Shown here piece after piece: positions 22,387-28,766 of a DNA stretch of 31,259 nt. Each line of letters starts with the position of its first letter. Positions within the stretch are counted from its first letter, which is position 1. The DNA lies in the IMG/VR virus record IMGVR_UViG_3300044846_004136, positions 1-31,259 of that record; one strand, given 5' to 3'. This DNA comes from a virus. The position numbers and the translations under genes were made by a program. The notes below the pieces were generated by a model. It saw nothing but the letters and a program-made list of their open reading frames with translations, was not told where the DNA came from and did no database searches.

Positions 22387-22817
22387 TGCGCCTGCTTTCC
22401 CTGATCCTATGCAGCTCAGCCCTAGCTGCTGACCCGGCAGTGACCCCTAAGCTAGTCAGGGGCATCATAGCTATTGAGTCTAGCGGCAGGGCTTGGGTGA
22501 CCGGGGACAATGGTGCTGCCGCAGGGCTTGCCCAATTCCACCTAGCTAGCTGGCTGGACACAGGCGTTTGGCGCGCAGCTAGGGGTCTGCCTACCTACCC
22601 CTATAGCTACGCCTATAACGCAGCCTGCAGCCAAGCCTACCTGCACAGCTGGCTGGAGCTTAACGCAGCTAGGTTCAGGAAGGCTACCGGGCGCACCCCC
22701 ACCCCAGCTGATCTGTATGCCATACACAATCTAGGCTTCAAGGGATACGCACAAAGGTCATTTGACTTTGCCAGATGCCCTAGCATCACCAAGCAGAAGG
22801 CAGCACACCTAAGATAA
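22383..22817 (+). CDS. Secreted lytic transglycosylase (endolysin candidate)
   Basis: This 144-aa protein belongs to the soluble lytic transglycosylase (goose-lysozyme-like) superfamily. It has A30-I-E32-S-S-G35, where E32 is the predicted catalytic acid, then G44-A-A-A-G48-L-A-Q51-F52, the hallmark SLT motif. Near the C-terminus, DLYAIHNLGFKGYAQRSFDFARC matches the lysozyme-like YN/NLG segment. A cleavable signal (MMRLLSLILCSSALAA, cut near residue 16) directs it to the periplasm. It would cut peptidoglycan glycan strands between MurNAc and GlcNAc. It is located in the early block, about 3-5 kb from the membrane/lysis genes. Confidence 0.88.
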   Translation: MMRLLSLILCSSALAADPAVTPKLVRGIIAIESSGRAWVTGDNGAAAGLAQFHLASWLDTGVWRAARGLPTYPYSYAYNAACSQAYLHSWLELNAARFRKATGRTPTPADLYAIHNLGFKGYAQRSFDFARCPSITKQKAAHLR

Positions 22818-22834
22818 CTTTAAGACCAACGCAC

Positions 22835-23323
22835 TTGAGCAACCTGCATATCCCAAGCCAACCCTACACCTTTGCAGCCATTGACCCCGGAATGTCTGGG
22901 GGTGTGGCAGTAATCACTGTAGCTGGTAATCAGTCCACCATCAGCTTGCATAAGATGCCTGAAGACCTTGCTGAGCTGCAGGACATTCTGCCCTTTGGCT
23001 GCACTGTGGTCATAGAGAAAGTGCCACCCTTTGTGGGCAGGCTTATCCCTTCCAGCGCTGCCTTTAAGCTGGGTAAGTCTGCCGGGTGGGTGGAAGGCTT
23101 CTGCGCAGGACGGCAGCACCCGGTGATCCTTGTGACCCCCCAGAAGTGGCAAGCCCCCTTGGGCATCCCAAAGGGCAATAGGACGCAAGCCCAATGGAAA
23201 GCTGCCCTGAAAGCTGAAGCTAGCAGGCGCTACCCTGATGCTGAAGGGCTGACCCTAGCAACGGCAGACGCGCTGCTTATTGCAGATTGGTTCAAGTCTC
23301 AGCACCCCTTCCTTAATTTTTAA
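22835..23323 (+). CDS. RuvC-like Holliday junction resolvase
   Basis: This 162-aa protein has the RuvC/RNase H fold signature: AAIDPGMSGGVAV (D17), TVVIEKVPP (E61) and a final TADALLIADWF helix (D145, D151). These supply the acidic metal-binding set. The expected length of RuvC proteins is about 170 aa. It would cut four-way junctions formed by Erf/RecE-type recombination and concatemer resolution. No ATG is available: the best start is TTG at 22835 (gcacTTGAGC), so initiation may be weak. It comes 17 bases after the transglycosylase. Confidence 0.88.
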   Translation: MSNLHIPSQPYTFAAIDPGMSGGVAVITVAGNQSTISLHKMPEDLAELQDILPFGCTVVIEKVPPFVGRLIPSSAAFKLGKSAGWVEGFCAGRQHPVILVTPQKWQAPLGIPKGNRTQAQWKAALKAEASRRYPDAEGLTLATADALLIADWFKSQHPFLNF

Positions 23324-23326
23324 CCT

Positions 23327-23566
23327 ATGACTGATAAGAAAAACCCCAAGTCCCCTGCCTCTAGCTATACGCAGGTAGGCAGCACCAGCTACATCCTGCT
23401 TTCTGACGGCAGCTTTGCGCGCAAGCTCAAGCCTGTGGTGGTCAATGGTGTCAGCTATTACAATCTGAGCAAGGGCAAGGGTGTGCTTATGCGCATCACT
23501 GCTGACCGGGTTGCTGAATACATCAGCGCCATTGAAAACCCGCAGCCTGAAAAACCTGTTGCCTGA
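23327..23566 (+). CDS. Unknown small protein, 79 aa
   Basis: It starts in TTTTTAACCTATG, 3 bases after the resolvase stop. It appears as a small beta domain (YTQVGSTSYILLSDGSFARKLKPVVVNGVSYYNL) with a short helix (TADRVAEYISAIE) and a Pro-rich end. No cysteines and no recognised motif. The resemblance to small SH3-like or DNA-binding barrels is only superficial. Confidence 0.5.
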   Translation: MTDKKNPKSPASSYTQVGSTSYILLSDGSFARKLKPVVVNGVSYYNLSKGKGVLMRITADRVAEYISAIENPQPEKPVA

Positions 23567-23573
23567 TCCTTCT

Positions 23574-23645
23574 GCACCTGTAGCACAATGGTTGTGCGCC
23601 TGTTTTGTAAACAGGGGGCTGTCGGTTCAAATCCGACCGGGTGCT
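23574..23645 (+). tRNA. trnT(ugu): tRNA-Thr (anticodon UGU)
   Basis: A full cloverleaf can be drawn: acceptor GCACCTG/CGGGTGC (6 Watson-Crick pairs and one G-U), D arm GCAC-aatggtt-GTGC, anticodon stem CCTGT/ACAGG with loop TTTGTAA. The variable loop is GGGCT, and the T arm is GTCGG-TTCAAAT-CCGAC. The anticodon TGT decodes ACA. The discriminator is T and no CCA is encoded. It lies in a 108-base gap between coding regions and is the only tRNA I find. ACA is used in the phage genes alongside ACC and ACT. Confidence 0.95.
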
Positions 23646-23674
23646 TTCCTTTCCCATCCAAATAATAACCCGCT

Positions 23675-24424
23675 ATGACCACTAAGAAAACTAAGACCCA
23701 GAATGAAGACCCGCAGACTGAAGCCAGCCTGCTCCCTGTGACCCCCGCCCCGGAAGCTGCAAACCTCACGCCTAGTCAGGCGCTTGTCCTTGCAGTGGCT
23801 GGCTGTGCCAACGCTCGCGCCCTGCGCGTCAATCCGCACTTCCGCAGCAGATACTTTGCGCTTTCGGATTTGCTGGAGATCGTCAAACCCACCTTTGCCA
23901 AGTATGGCTTGGCTATCATCCAGATCCCTAGCACTGAGGATGGGCGTATTAGCATCAGCGCGCAGGTCTTCCACACTAGCGGTCACAGCTGGGACTTTAA
24001 AAGCGTTGGCATTAAGTCTGAAGGTCTGACCCTGCAGGCGCTTGGATCTGCTATGAGCTACCTGAAGCGCTACCAGCTGGCTACCCTGTGTGGTGTGGCT
24101 GCGGACTTGGAGGATGATGACGGCAATAGCGGCAGCAAGCAGCAGCCCTATGCCAGCAGCCCTAAGCAGACCGCCCCGGCAGCTCAGCCCGCCGCCAATC
24201 ACCAGCGCGCTGATGACAGCAGGCGTGAAGTCAGCTTTGATTGGCTGACCACTGATGCTGAGAAGAAAGCAGCTGAAGCTATCCTAGTGCGCAAGGGCTG
24301 GCTTCCTGATGGTGCGCCCCTTGAAGCGCTTGCTGAAGCCCATATTAATACGCTGCGCCAGCCTTCTATGCGCGCTGCCTTTGCCAAGGCTGTTGAAACT
24401 GAGCTGTCCCAAACCAATGGCTAA
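23675..24424 (+). CDS. erf: Erf-family single-strand annealing protein
   Basis: This 249-aa protein matches the P22 Erf recombinase family. The diagnostic region is GSAMSYLKRYQLATLCGV followed by an acidic EDDDGN (about residues 124-150), with upstream FALSDLLEIVKPTFAKYGLAII and QVFHTSGHSW. Erf proteins form rings that anneal complementary ssDNA and circularise phage DNA. It pairs with the RecE-like exonuclease 1.3 kb downstream. A disordered Gln/Ala/Pro linker (about 150-190) precedes a separate C-terminal helical domain (DWLTTDAEKKAAEAILV...). The next gene overlaps by 8 bases. Confidence 0.92.
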   Translation: MTTKKTKTQNEDPQTEASLLPVTPAPEAANLTPSQALVLAVAGCANARALRVNPHFRSRYFALSDLLEIVKPTFAKYGLAIIQIPSTEDGRISISAQVFHTSGHSWDFKSVGIKSEGLTLQALGSAMSYLKRYQLATLCGVAADLEDDDGNSGSKQQPYASSPKQTAPAAQPAANHQRADDSRREVSFDWLTTDAEKKAAEAILVRKGWLPDGAPLEALAEAHINTLRQPSMRAAFAKAVETELSQTNG

Positions 24425-24662
24425 GCATAACCCTAAGCTTAACCCTTGCCGCCCGGTCACTGACAGCTGCCAGAAGCTGTGGGACTTGGCTGGTGAAGTG
24501 AAGGAAAGCAAATGGATCAATGGCAGTGGTGAGAAGGCTATTGCTGCTGAGCTTGTGGTGTCTGAAGGCTTTAAGCCCCGGCATATGCGCAAGGTCTTCT
24601 TTCTCTCCGGCAGGCAGCTGCGTAAGGCTGTGACCATCTATAAAGCGCGCTACAATGTCTGA
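24417..24662 (+). CDS. Small basic protein of unknown function, 81 aa
   Basis: ATG 24417 overlaps the Erf gene by 8 bases (caATGGCTAAG, where Erf ends ATGGCTAA). The frame extends upstream to 24309, but only inside Erf. The protein is basic and helical with KLWDLAGEVKESKWINGSGEKAIAAELVVSEGFKPRHMRKVFFLSGRQLRKAVTIY. The last part could be a small HTH/DNA-binding unit. It overlaps the next gene by 8 bases. Confidence 0.5.
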   Translation: MAKHNPKLNPCRPVTDSCQKLWDLAGEVKESKWINGSGEKAIAAELVVSEGFKPRHMRKVFFLSGRQLRKAVTIYKARYNV

Positions 24663-25164
24663 GCCTGAACACCCGCACACCCCACAGTTTGTCAGCAAGG
24701 ATACCTTTACTGTGCTGTGGGAAACCCTGAAGACCTGCCAAGCTAGTGAGCAGCACCTGTATAAGCAGCTTGAGCAGTCCAAGTCCCAAGCTGATTGGCT
24801 TGCCTATGAAGCTGCGCGCCTTGGCAAGCTGGCTAAGGAATACAGTGACCGGGCTGACGCGCTCAAGGCTGAGCTGGGCAGGGTCACTGAGGATAACCAC
24901 AGCCTTAATGGTCACCTGAAGACCATACTAGACGAGCTGACCGCAGTGCGCCTTGATCTCAAGTGGTATGTCAGCCAGCAGGCTGTGCAGCGCAGCGTGA
25001 ATGATGAAACCCTGACCGCCCTGATTGATGCTGGCAGGGCTATGCGTGACAGCTTGAAGCAGTGGAAGATTACCAGCTTTAACTATGGTGTGCAGGAAGC
25101 TAGACCTGCCTACCCTGAGCTTGTCCAAGCTTGGGACGCTGCCTTTGATAACCTACCCAAATGA
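24655..25164 (+). CDS. Coiled-coil protein of unknown function, 169 aa
   Basis: It starts in an 8-base overlap with the preceding gene. Residues about 20-100 are mostly heptad-like helix (TLKTCQASEQHLYKQLEQSKSQADWL, KLAKEYSDRADALKAELGRVTEDNHSL). They are followed by another helix pair and a C-terminal LVQAWDAAFDNLPK. No catalytic motif. Its setting within the recombination genes suggests an accessory factor. Confidence 0.5.
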   Translation: MSEPEHPHTPQFVSKDTFTVLWETLKTCQASEQHLYKQLEQSKSQADWLAYEAARLGKLAKEYSDRADALKAELGRVTEDNHSLNGHLKTILDELTAVRLDLKWYVSQQAVQRSVNDETLTALIDAGRAMRDSLKQWKITSFNYGVQEARPAYPELVQAWDAAFDNLPK

Positions 25165-25490
25165 AAACCCCACCCACACTGCCCCCTGAAGTGATTGCTG
25201 AGCGCGCTGCTGCGCTTGGTCTGTCTGAAGATCAGGTTAAGTCCCTGCTCAGCTGCGGTCATAACACCCCTAACGAAAGGGCTGCGCGCCTAGACCCGCG
25301 CAACCACCATATTATCTGGGTGGACGGCAGACCTAAGCTGCGGGTGCGTATCCAGAATAAGGTCAAGCTGTTTGCACTGCCTGAAGACATTGACGCTATG
25401 CGCGCTGAGCGTGACCGCTTGCTGATCCAGCTGGGCTATAAGGGTCAGGACTTCAAGCGTGAGCTGCGCCAGAAAGGGGTCAGCCTGTGA
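25161..25490 (+). CDS. Unknown small protein, 109 aa
   Basis: The start is an ATGA overlap with the upstream stop. The N-terminal part is a helix-rich UBA/CUE-like segment (VIAERAAALGLSEDQVKSLLS). A beta segment follows with IIWVDGRPKLRVRIQNKVKLFALP, and then a C-terminal helix (DAMRAERDRLLIQLGYKGQDFKRELR). It is basic overall. I recognise no family, and the next gene starts at a GTGA overlap with its stop. Confidence 0.5.
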   Translation: MKTPPTLPPEVIAERAAALGLSEDQVKSLLSCGHNTPNERAARLDPRNHHIIWVDGRPKLRVRIQNKVKLFALPEDIDAMRAERDRLLIQLGYKGQDFKRELRQKGVSL

Positions 25491-25729
25491 GCAACCACAC
25501 TGAATACACACCCTGCCCCGGTCAGGACGCTAACGGCACTACCAAGCACTTTGTGACCATCAAGCGCGGCAACGCTAATACGCTATTCCTTTCTTTCAAT
25601 GGTCAGCTGCTGCGCTTTGATACAGCTACTGACTGCCTGACCTTCTGCTGTATGCTAAACAGTGGTTTCATCACGCAGACCTTTGCCCCTGATAACCTTT
25701 CCTCAAAACCCAAACCTAAGAAAAAATAA
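25487..25729 (+). CDS. Unknown small protein, 80 aa
   Basis: The GTG start (GTGA) overlaps the previous stop, so translation is likely coupled. The protein is a compact beta-like domain (TKHFVTIKRGNANTLFLSFNGQLLRFDT) with three cysteines in a mid segment (DCLTFCCMLNSGF) and a Lys-rich tail (SSKPKPKKK). It overlaps the exonuclease gene by one base (TAATG). No motif is recognised. Confidence 0.5.
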   Translation: MSNHTEYTPCPGQDANGTTKHFVTIKRGNANTLFLSFNGQLLRFDTATDCLTFCCMLNSGFITQTFAPDNLSSKPKPKKK

Positions 25730-26604
25730 TGATCACCAAGCAAATGATTGAAGCCCTGCCTACTGCCAATTGGACAAGGGCTGACTATGATGCGCACAGC
25801 GCGCTTAACCAGACACGCGCCAAGCTCCTATTGGTTTCGCCCGGTCACTACCTGCAAAACACCCTTGCCCCGCAGAAGGAAACTGAAGCCCTGCGGATTG
25901 GTAAGCTTACCCATATGTTTGTCCTTGAGCCTGAGCTGTTCGCCAGCTCGGTGATCTGCACCCCGGAAGACGCGCCTAAGAAGCCCACCCAGAAGCAGCG
26001 TGAAGCTAAGAAGCCAAAGGCTGAAACCATTGAAGCTATTGCTTGGTGGGATAACTTTGACCAGATCAGCGCGGGTAAGATCGTGGCTGACCGGGATGAG
26101 TATGAGCAGGCAGTTGCCTGTGGTAAGGCTTTGGCTGCTGAGCTTGCCCACTATGGGGTCACGCCTATTGCCACTGAGCTGAGCCTGACCTGCACTTATT
26201 CTGATGTGCCGCTGAAGGCGCAGCTGGACTTCATTACTGCTGATGGCTGGATTGAAGACCTGAAGACCTTTAACGACTACCTTACGCCTAAGAAGGTTTT
26301 AAGCACAGTGTATAGCCGGGGCTACCACCTGCAGGGGGCGTTTTATTGCCTTATGTTCAAGCAGGTGTTTGGCTTCCGTCCTAAGGGCTTCCGTATGCGC
26401 TGCGTAGAGAAGTCCGCGCCCAATGCCACCCAGACCTTTGAGCTGAGCGCTGAGCTGCTGGCTGAAGGTGGTGTTCTGGTGCAGCAGGCTATTGAAACCT
26501 ACCGGGCTTGCACTTCCTTCAACAGCTTCCCCTTGTATCCCAAGGAAGTGATCCAGCTGAAGCCTTGGAAGGCTGACGCTATTGAAGCTATCACCTTTGC
26601 CTAA
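25729..26604 (+). CDS. RecE-like PD-(D/E)xK exonuclease
   Basis: This 291-aa protein matches the RecE/exodeoxyribonuclease VIII-type nuclease domain. Motifs are LLVSPGHYLQ, G58-K-L-T-H62-M-F-V-L-E-P, D167 in PLKAQLDFI, E176-D177-L-K179, and Q202/Y206 in GYHLQGAFY. These provide the PD-(D/E)xK metal site. RecE-type enzymes chew 5' ends to make 3' ssDNA tails for an annealing protein, here Erf. It starts in a TAATG overlap. The length of 291 aa is that of the nuclease domain alone, as in many phage proteins. Confidence 0.92.
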   Translation: MITKQMIEALPTANWTRADYDAHSALNQTRAKLLLVSPGHYLQNTLAPQKETEALRIGKLTHMFVLEPELFASSVICTPEDAPKKPTQKQREAKKPKAETIEAIAWWDNFDQISAGKIVADRDEYEQAVACGKALAAELAHYGVTPIATELSLTCTYSDVPLKAQLDFITADGWIEDLKTFNDYLTPKKVLSTVYSRGYHLQGAFYCLMFKQVFGFRPKGFRMRCVEKSAPNATQTFELSAELLAEGGVLVQQAIETYRACTSFNSFPLYPKEVIQLKPWKADAIEAITFA

Positions 26605-26608
26605 ACCT

Positions 26609-26845
26609 ATGCGCCCAATCTTTATTGAGCTTACGCTGCTCAGCGGCATCAGGACTTGGCTGCAGGTCAATCAGGTGGTAAGCATCACGCGCATTGGTAA
26701 GGCTACCTATGTGCGCTGTGTGGATGACTTTCCTGACCCTGAGTCTTCTAATGTGATGCGGACTGTGCAGGAAGACCCTGAATGGATCTTCAGCCAGCTT
26801 GAAGCGCTGACCCACAAAGCCCCTAACTCTCCTACCAATAACTAA
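26609..26845 (+). CDS. Unknown small protein, 78 aa
   Basis: ATG 26609 lies in AAACCTATG, 4 bases after the exonuclease stop. The open frame upstream to a TTG at 26582 lies within that gene. The protein has beta strands (IFIELTLLSGIRTWLQVNQVVSITRIGKATYVRCVDD) and an acidic middle, followed by a C-terminal helix (WIFSQLEALT). It sits between the exonuclease and the possible ssDNA-binding protein, so a recombination accessory role is possible. Confidence 0.5.
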   Translation: MRPIFIELTLLSGIRTWLQVNQVVSITRIGKATYVRCVDDFPDPESSNVMRTVQEDPEWIFSQLEALTHKAPNSPTNN

Positions 26846-26848
26846 GCT

Positions 26849-27277
26849 ATGAATGACAATGCCAATAAGCCCAAGCTGGTGACGATCAGCCAGCCCGGTG
26901 AATACACTGTGCGCGCCTGCAAGGTGCGTCCTGAAGACTGCAGCAAAACCCAGAAGGGTGACCCTAAGATTAAGGTGCTGATGGTCACTGAAGACAGCCA
27001 GAAGATTAATGACACATTTTTCGGCAGCACTGAAGGTGCGCTGAAGCGCGCTGCTGCCTTTGTCTGCACTGCCACAGGTAAGAAGATGGGACTGCCGCCC
27101 AAGGATGAGCAGGGTCTGTTTGACTATCTTAACAAGGCAGCTGGCTGCTGGCTTAAGGTGACTGTGGTGCAGGAAGATGTGACCTTTGCTGATGGTATGA
27201 CCCGCCGGATTAGCAAGGTGACCAAGTTTGCCCCCGCAGTCCGTATTTCCCCCGCGCAGGAAGCCCCGCCTTTCTGA
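26849..27277 (+). CDS. Possible ssDNA-binding/DUF669-type protein
   Basis: This 142-aa protein looks like a beta-barrel (LVTISQPGEYTVRACKVRPED, KIKVLMVTEDSQKINDTFFG, WLKVTVVQEDVTFADGM) and ends in EAPPF. That acidic/PPF end resembles the C-terminal tip of SSB proteins that recruits partners. DUF669-type proteins with a similar layout are commonly found between exonuclease and helicase genes in phages, as here. I infer ssDNA binding, but no specific motif proves it. The stop overlaps the next start (TGATG). Confidence 0.55.
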   Translation: MNDNANKPKLVTISQPGEYTVRACKVRPEDCSKTQKGDPKIKVLMVTEDSQKINDTFFGSTEGALKRAAAFVCTATGKKMGLPPKDEQGLFDYLNKAAGCWLKVTVVQEDVTFADGMTRRISKVTKFAPAVRISPAQEAPPF

Positions 27278-27501
27278 TGCTGCGCGCCAAGGGCAGTAGG
27301 TTTGATCATTGGGCTTACCTGATGCCAAGCCAAGCTTATGATCCGGCGCTGGTGGAGCGTAAAGGCAGGCTGGGGTATGACTACCCTAAGCTTGTCAGCA
27401 TCACCAAGCGCCTGCTTAAGACCACCCAGCCCAAGGCGCAGCGTTATGTGCGTGAACACTTCCGGCACAATCCCTTCATCACCATCCACCCCGCAAAATG
27501 A
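27277..27501 (+). CDS. Small basic protein A of a tandem paralogous pair, 74 aa
   Basis: It starts in a TGATG overlap. The segment YDPALVERKGRLGYDYPKLVS-I-TKR is closely similar to YDRALVIKSGRLAYDFDKLVS-V-TRR in the next gene, and both end in a shared (I)xIxH/LH tip. The two genes therefore arose by duplication. The protein is basic, with a probable two-helix body and a shared GRL-x-YD-x2-KLVS-x-T-R motif. I recognise no family. Confidence 0.6.
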   Translation: MLRAKGSRFDHWAYLMPSQAYDPALVERKGRLGYDYPKLVSITKRLLKTTQPKAQRYVREHFRHNPFITIHPAK

Positions 27502-27713
27502 AAACTAAACTGCCCCAGCCTTCTGGACTCAGGTGCAGGGTTGAACCTGCCAAGCAGTATGACCGCGCCCTAGTGATCAAGTCAGGCAGGCTTGCGTATG
27601 ACTTTGATAAGCTGGTTAGCGTGACTAGGCGCGTGTATAAGCTCAGCCCGGAAGACGCGCGGGATTGGGTGGAATATAATATTTGCAACCTCCCTAACAT
27701 CAAACTGCACTAA
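27498..27713 (+). CDS. Small basic protein B of a tandem paralogous pair, 71 aa
   Basis: It starts in an ATGA overlap with protein A. Shared positions are YD-x-ALV, GRL-x-YD, KLVS and T-x-R, and the middle helix diverges (SPEDARDWVEYNICNL against QPKAQRYVREHFRHN). Protein B is less basic. The pair could be subunits of a small complex, perhaps linked to the ssDNA-binding candidate upstream or the methyltransferase downstream. Nothing in either shows the function. Confidence 0.6.
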   Translation: MKTKLPQPSGLRCRVEPAKQYDRALVIKSGRLAYDFDKLVSVTRRVYKLSPEDARDWVEYNICNLPNIKLH

Positions 27714-27779
27714 CCCAGACAAACCCATTGACACAAGGCTGCCTGACCCCCAGCCCTAGTCACCCAATACATACCCGCT

Positions 27780-28766
27780 ATGACAATGCGCTACCTTTCT
27801 ACCTTCAGTGGCATAGAAGCTGCCTCAGTTGCTTGGCACGATCTAGGCTTTGAAGCTGTAGGCTTTTCTGAGATCAATCCTTTCGCATCAGCAGTGCTTG
27901 CTGCGCGCTTTCCCAAAACCCGAAACTATGGAGACATTACCAAACACGCCAGCTGGGGACTCAAACCCGGCTCAACTGACATTCTCATTGGTGGAAGCCC
28001 CTGCCAATCATTCAGTATCTGCGGCAAAAAACTTGGGTTCGCCGATCCAAGGGGCAACCTTACCCTTGTCTTTCTCCAGCTCATTGAACAGCTGCGCCCG
28101 CAGTGGGTGGTCTGGGAAAATGTCCCAAACTGTCTTTCAACAAACGGCGGCAGGGACTTTGGAAGCTTCCTGCACCAGCTGGTCAGCAGTGGGTATGGCT
28201 GCTGCTGGAGAGTTTTGGACGCTAGACACCAAGGAAGCCCTAGACCCCTGCCCCAGCGCCGCAGGCGCGTTTACCTTATCGCAAACCTTACAAGCATCCA
28301 ACATTCCGCAGAAGTGCTTTTTAAGCCCCAAGCTATGCCGGGAGATGCTGACGCGCTCAGCAGCATTGGGGAAGACACTGCCGCCCACGCTCAAGGAAGC
28401 CCTTACCCTGATTGCCAGCCAGACCTGAAGATGGTTGGTTTTCAGATTGGCAACCTGAGACGGCGCGCAGGTGCTACGCCTGATGACAGGTTTATTACCT
28501 GCCTCAAGTCCAGCACCGGGGATCAGACCCCCTGCGTAGCCTATGACGGCAAGGCGCGCCACCTGACTAGCGTAGAATGGGAAAGGCTGCAGGGCTTCCC
28601 TGACAATCATACCCAAATCCCTTGGAAGGGTAAGCCAGCTGAGGAATGTCCTGACCACCTGCGCCAGATTGCCTGTGGTAATTCTATGGCTGTGCCAATT
28701 ATCAGGATGCTGGGTGAGCGTATCAAAGCTGTCCACACTGCCCACAATCTGAACAGCCACCTATGA
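27780..28766 (+). CDS. DNA (cytosine-5) methyltransferase
   Basis: This 328-aa enzyme has the C5-methyltransferase motif order: motif I FSGIEAASVAW (9-19), motif IV G-G-S-P-C75-Q-S with catalytic C75, motif VI E113-N-V115, motif VIII Q159-R-R-R-R163-V-Y-L-I-A, motif IX/X G-N-S-M-A-V-P near 308-314. All are intact. It transfers a methyl group from SAM to cytosine in a specific site. The target recognition region (about 165-290) gives no visible clue to specificity. No restriction enzyme is adjacent, so it is an orphan, likely protecting phage DNA. ATG 27780 is preferred; ATG 27786 (MRYLSTFSG) is an equal alternative. Confidence 0.95.
   Translation: MTMRYLSTFSGIEAASVAWHDLGFEAVGFSEINPFASAVLAARFPKTRNYGDITKHASWGLKPGSTDILIGGSPCQSFSICGKKLGFADPRGNLTLVFLQLIEQLRPQWVVWENVPNCLSTNGGRDFGSFLHQLVSSGYGCCWRVLDARHQGSPRPLPQRRRRVYLIANLTSIQHSAEVLFKPQAMPGDADALSSIGEDTAAHAQGSPYPDCQPDLKMVGFQIGNLRRRAGATPDDRFITCLKSSTGDQTPCVAYDGKARHLTSVEWERLQGFPDNHTQIPWKGKPAEECPDHLRQIACGNSMAVPIIRMLGERIKAVHTAHNLNSHL

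Noticed and set aside
27728-27733. TTGACA as a -35 promoter element before the methyltransferase
   Set aside because: No TATAAT-like -10 at about 17 bases; the sequence there is C-rich (cccccagccctag).
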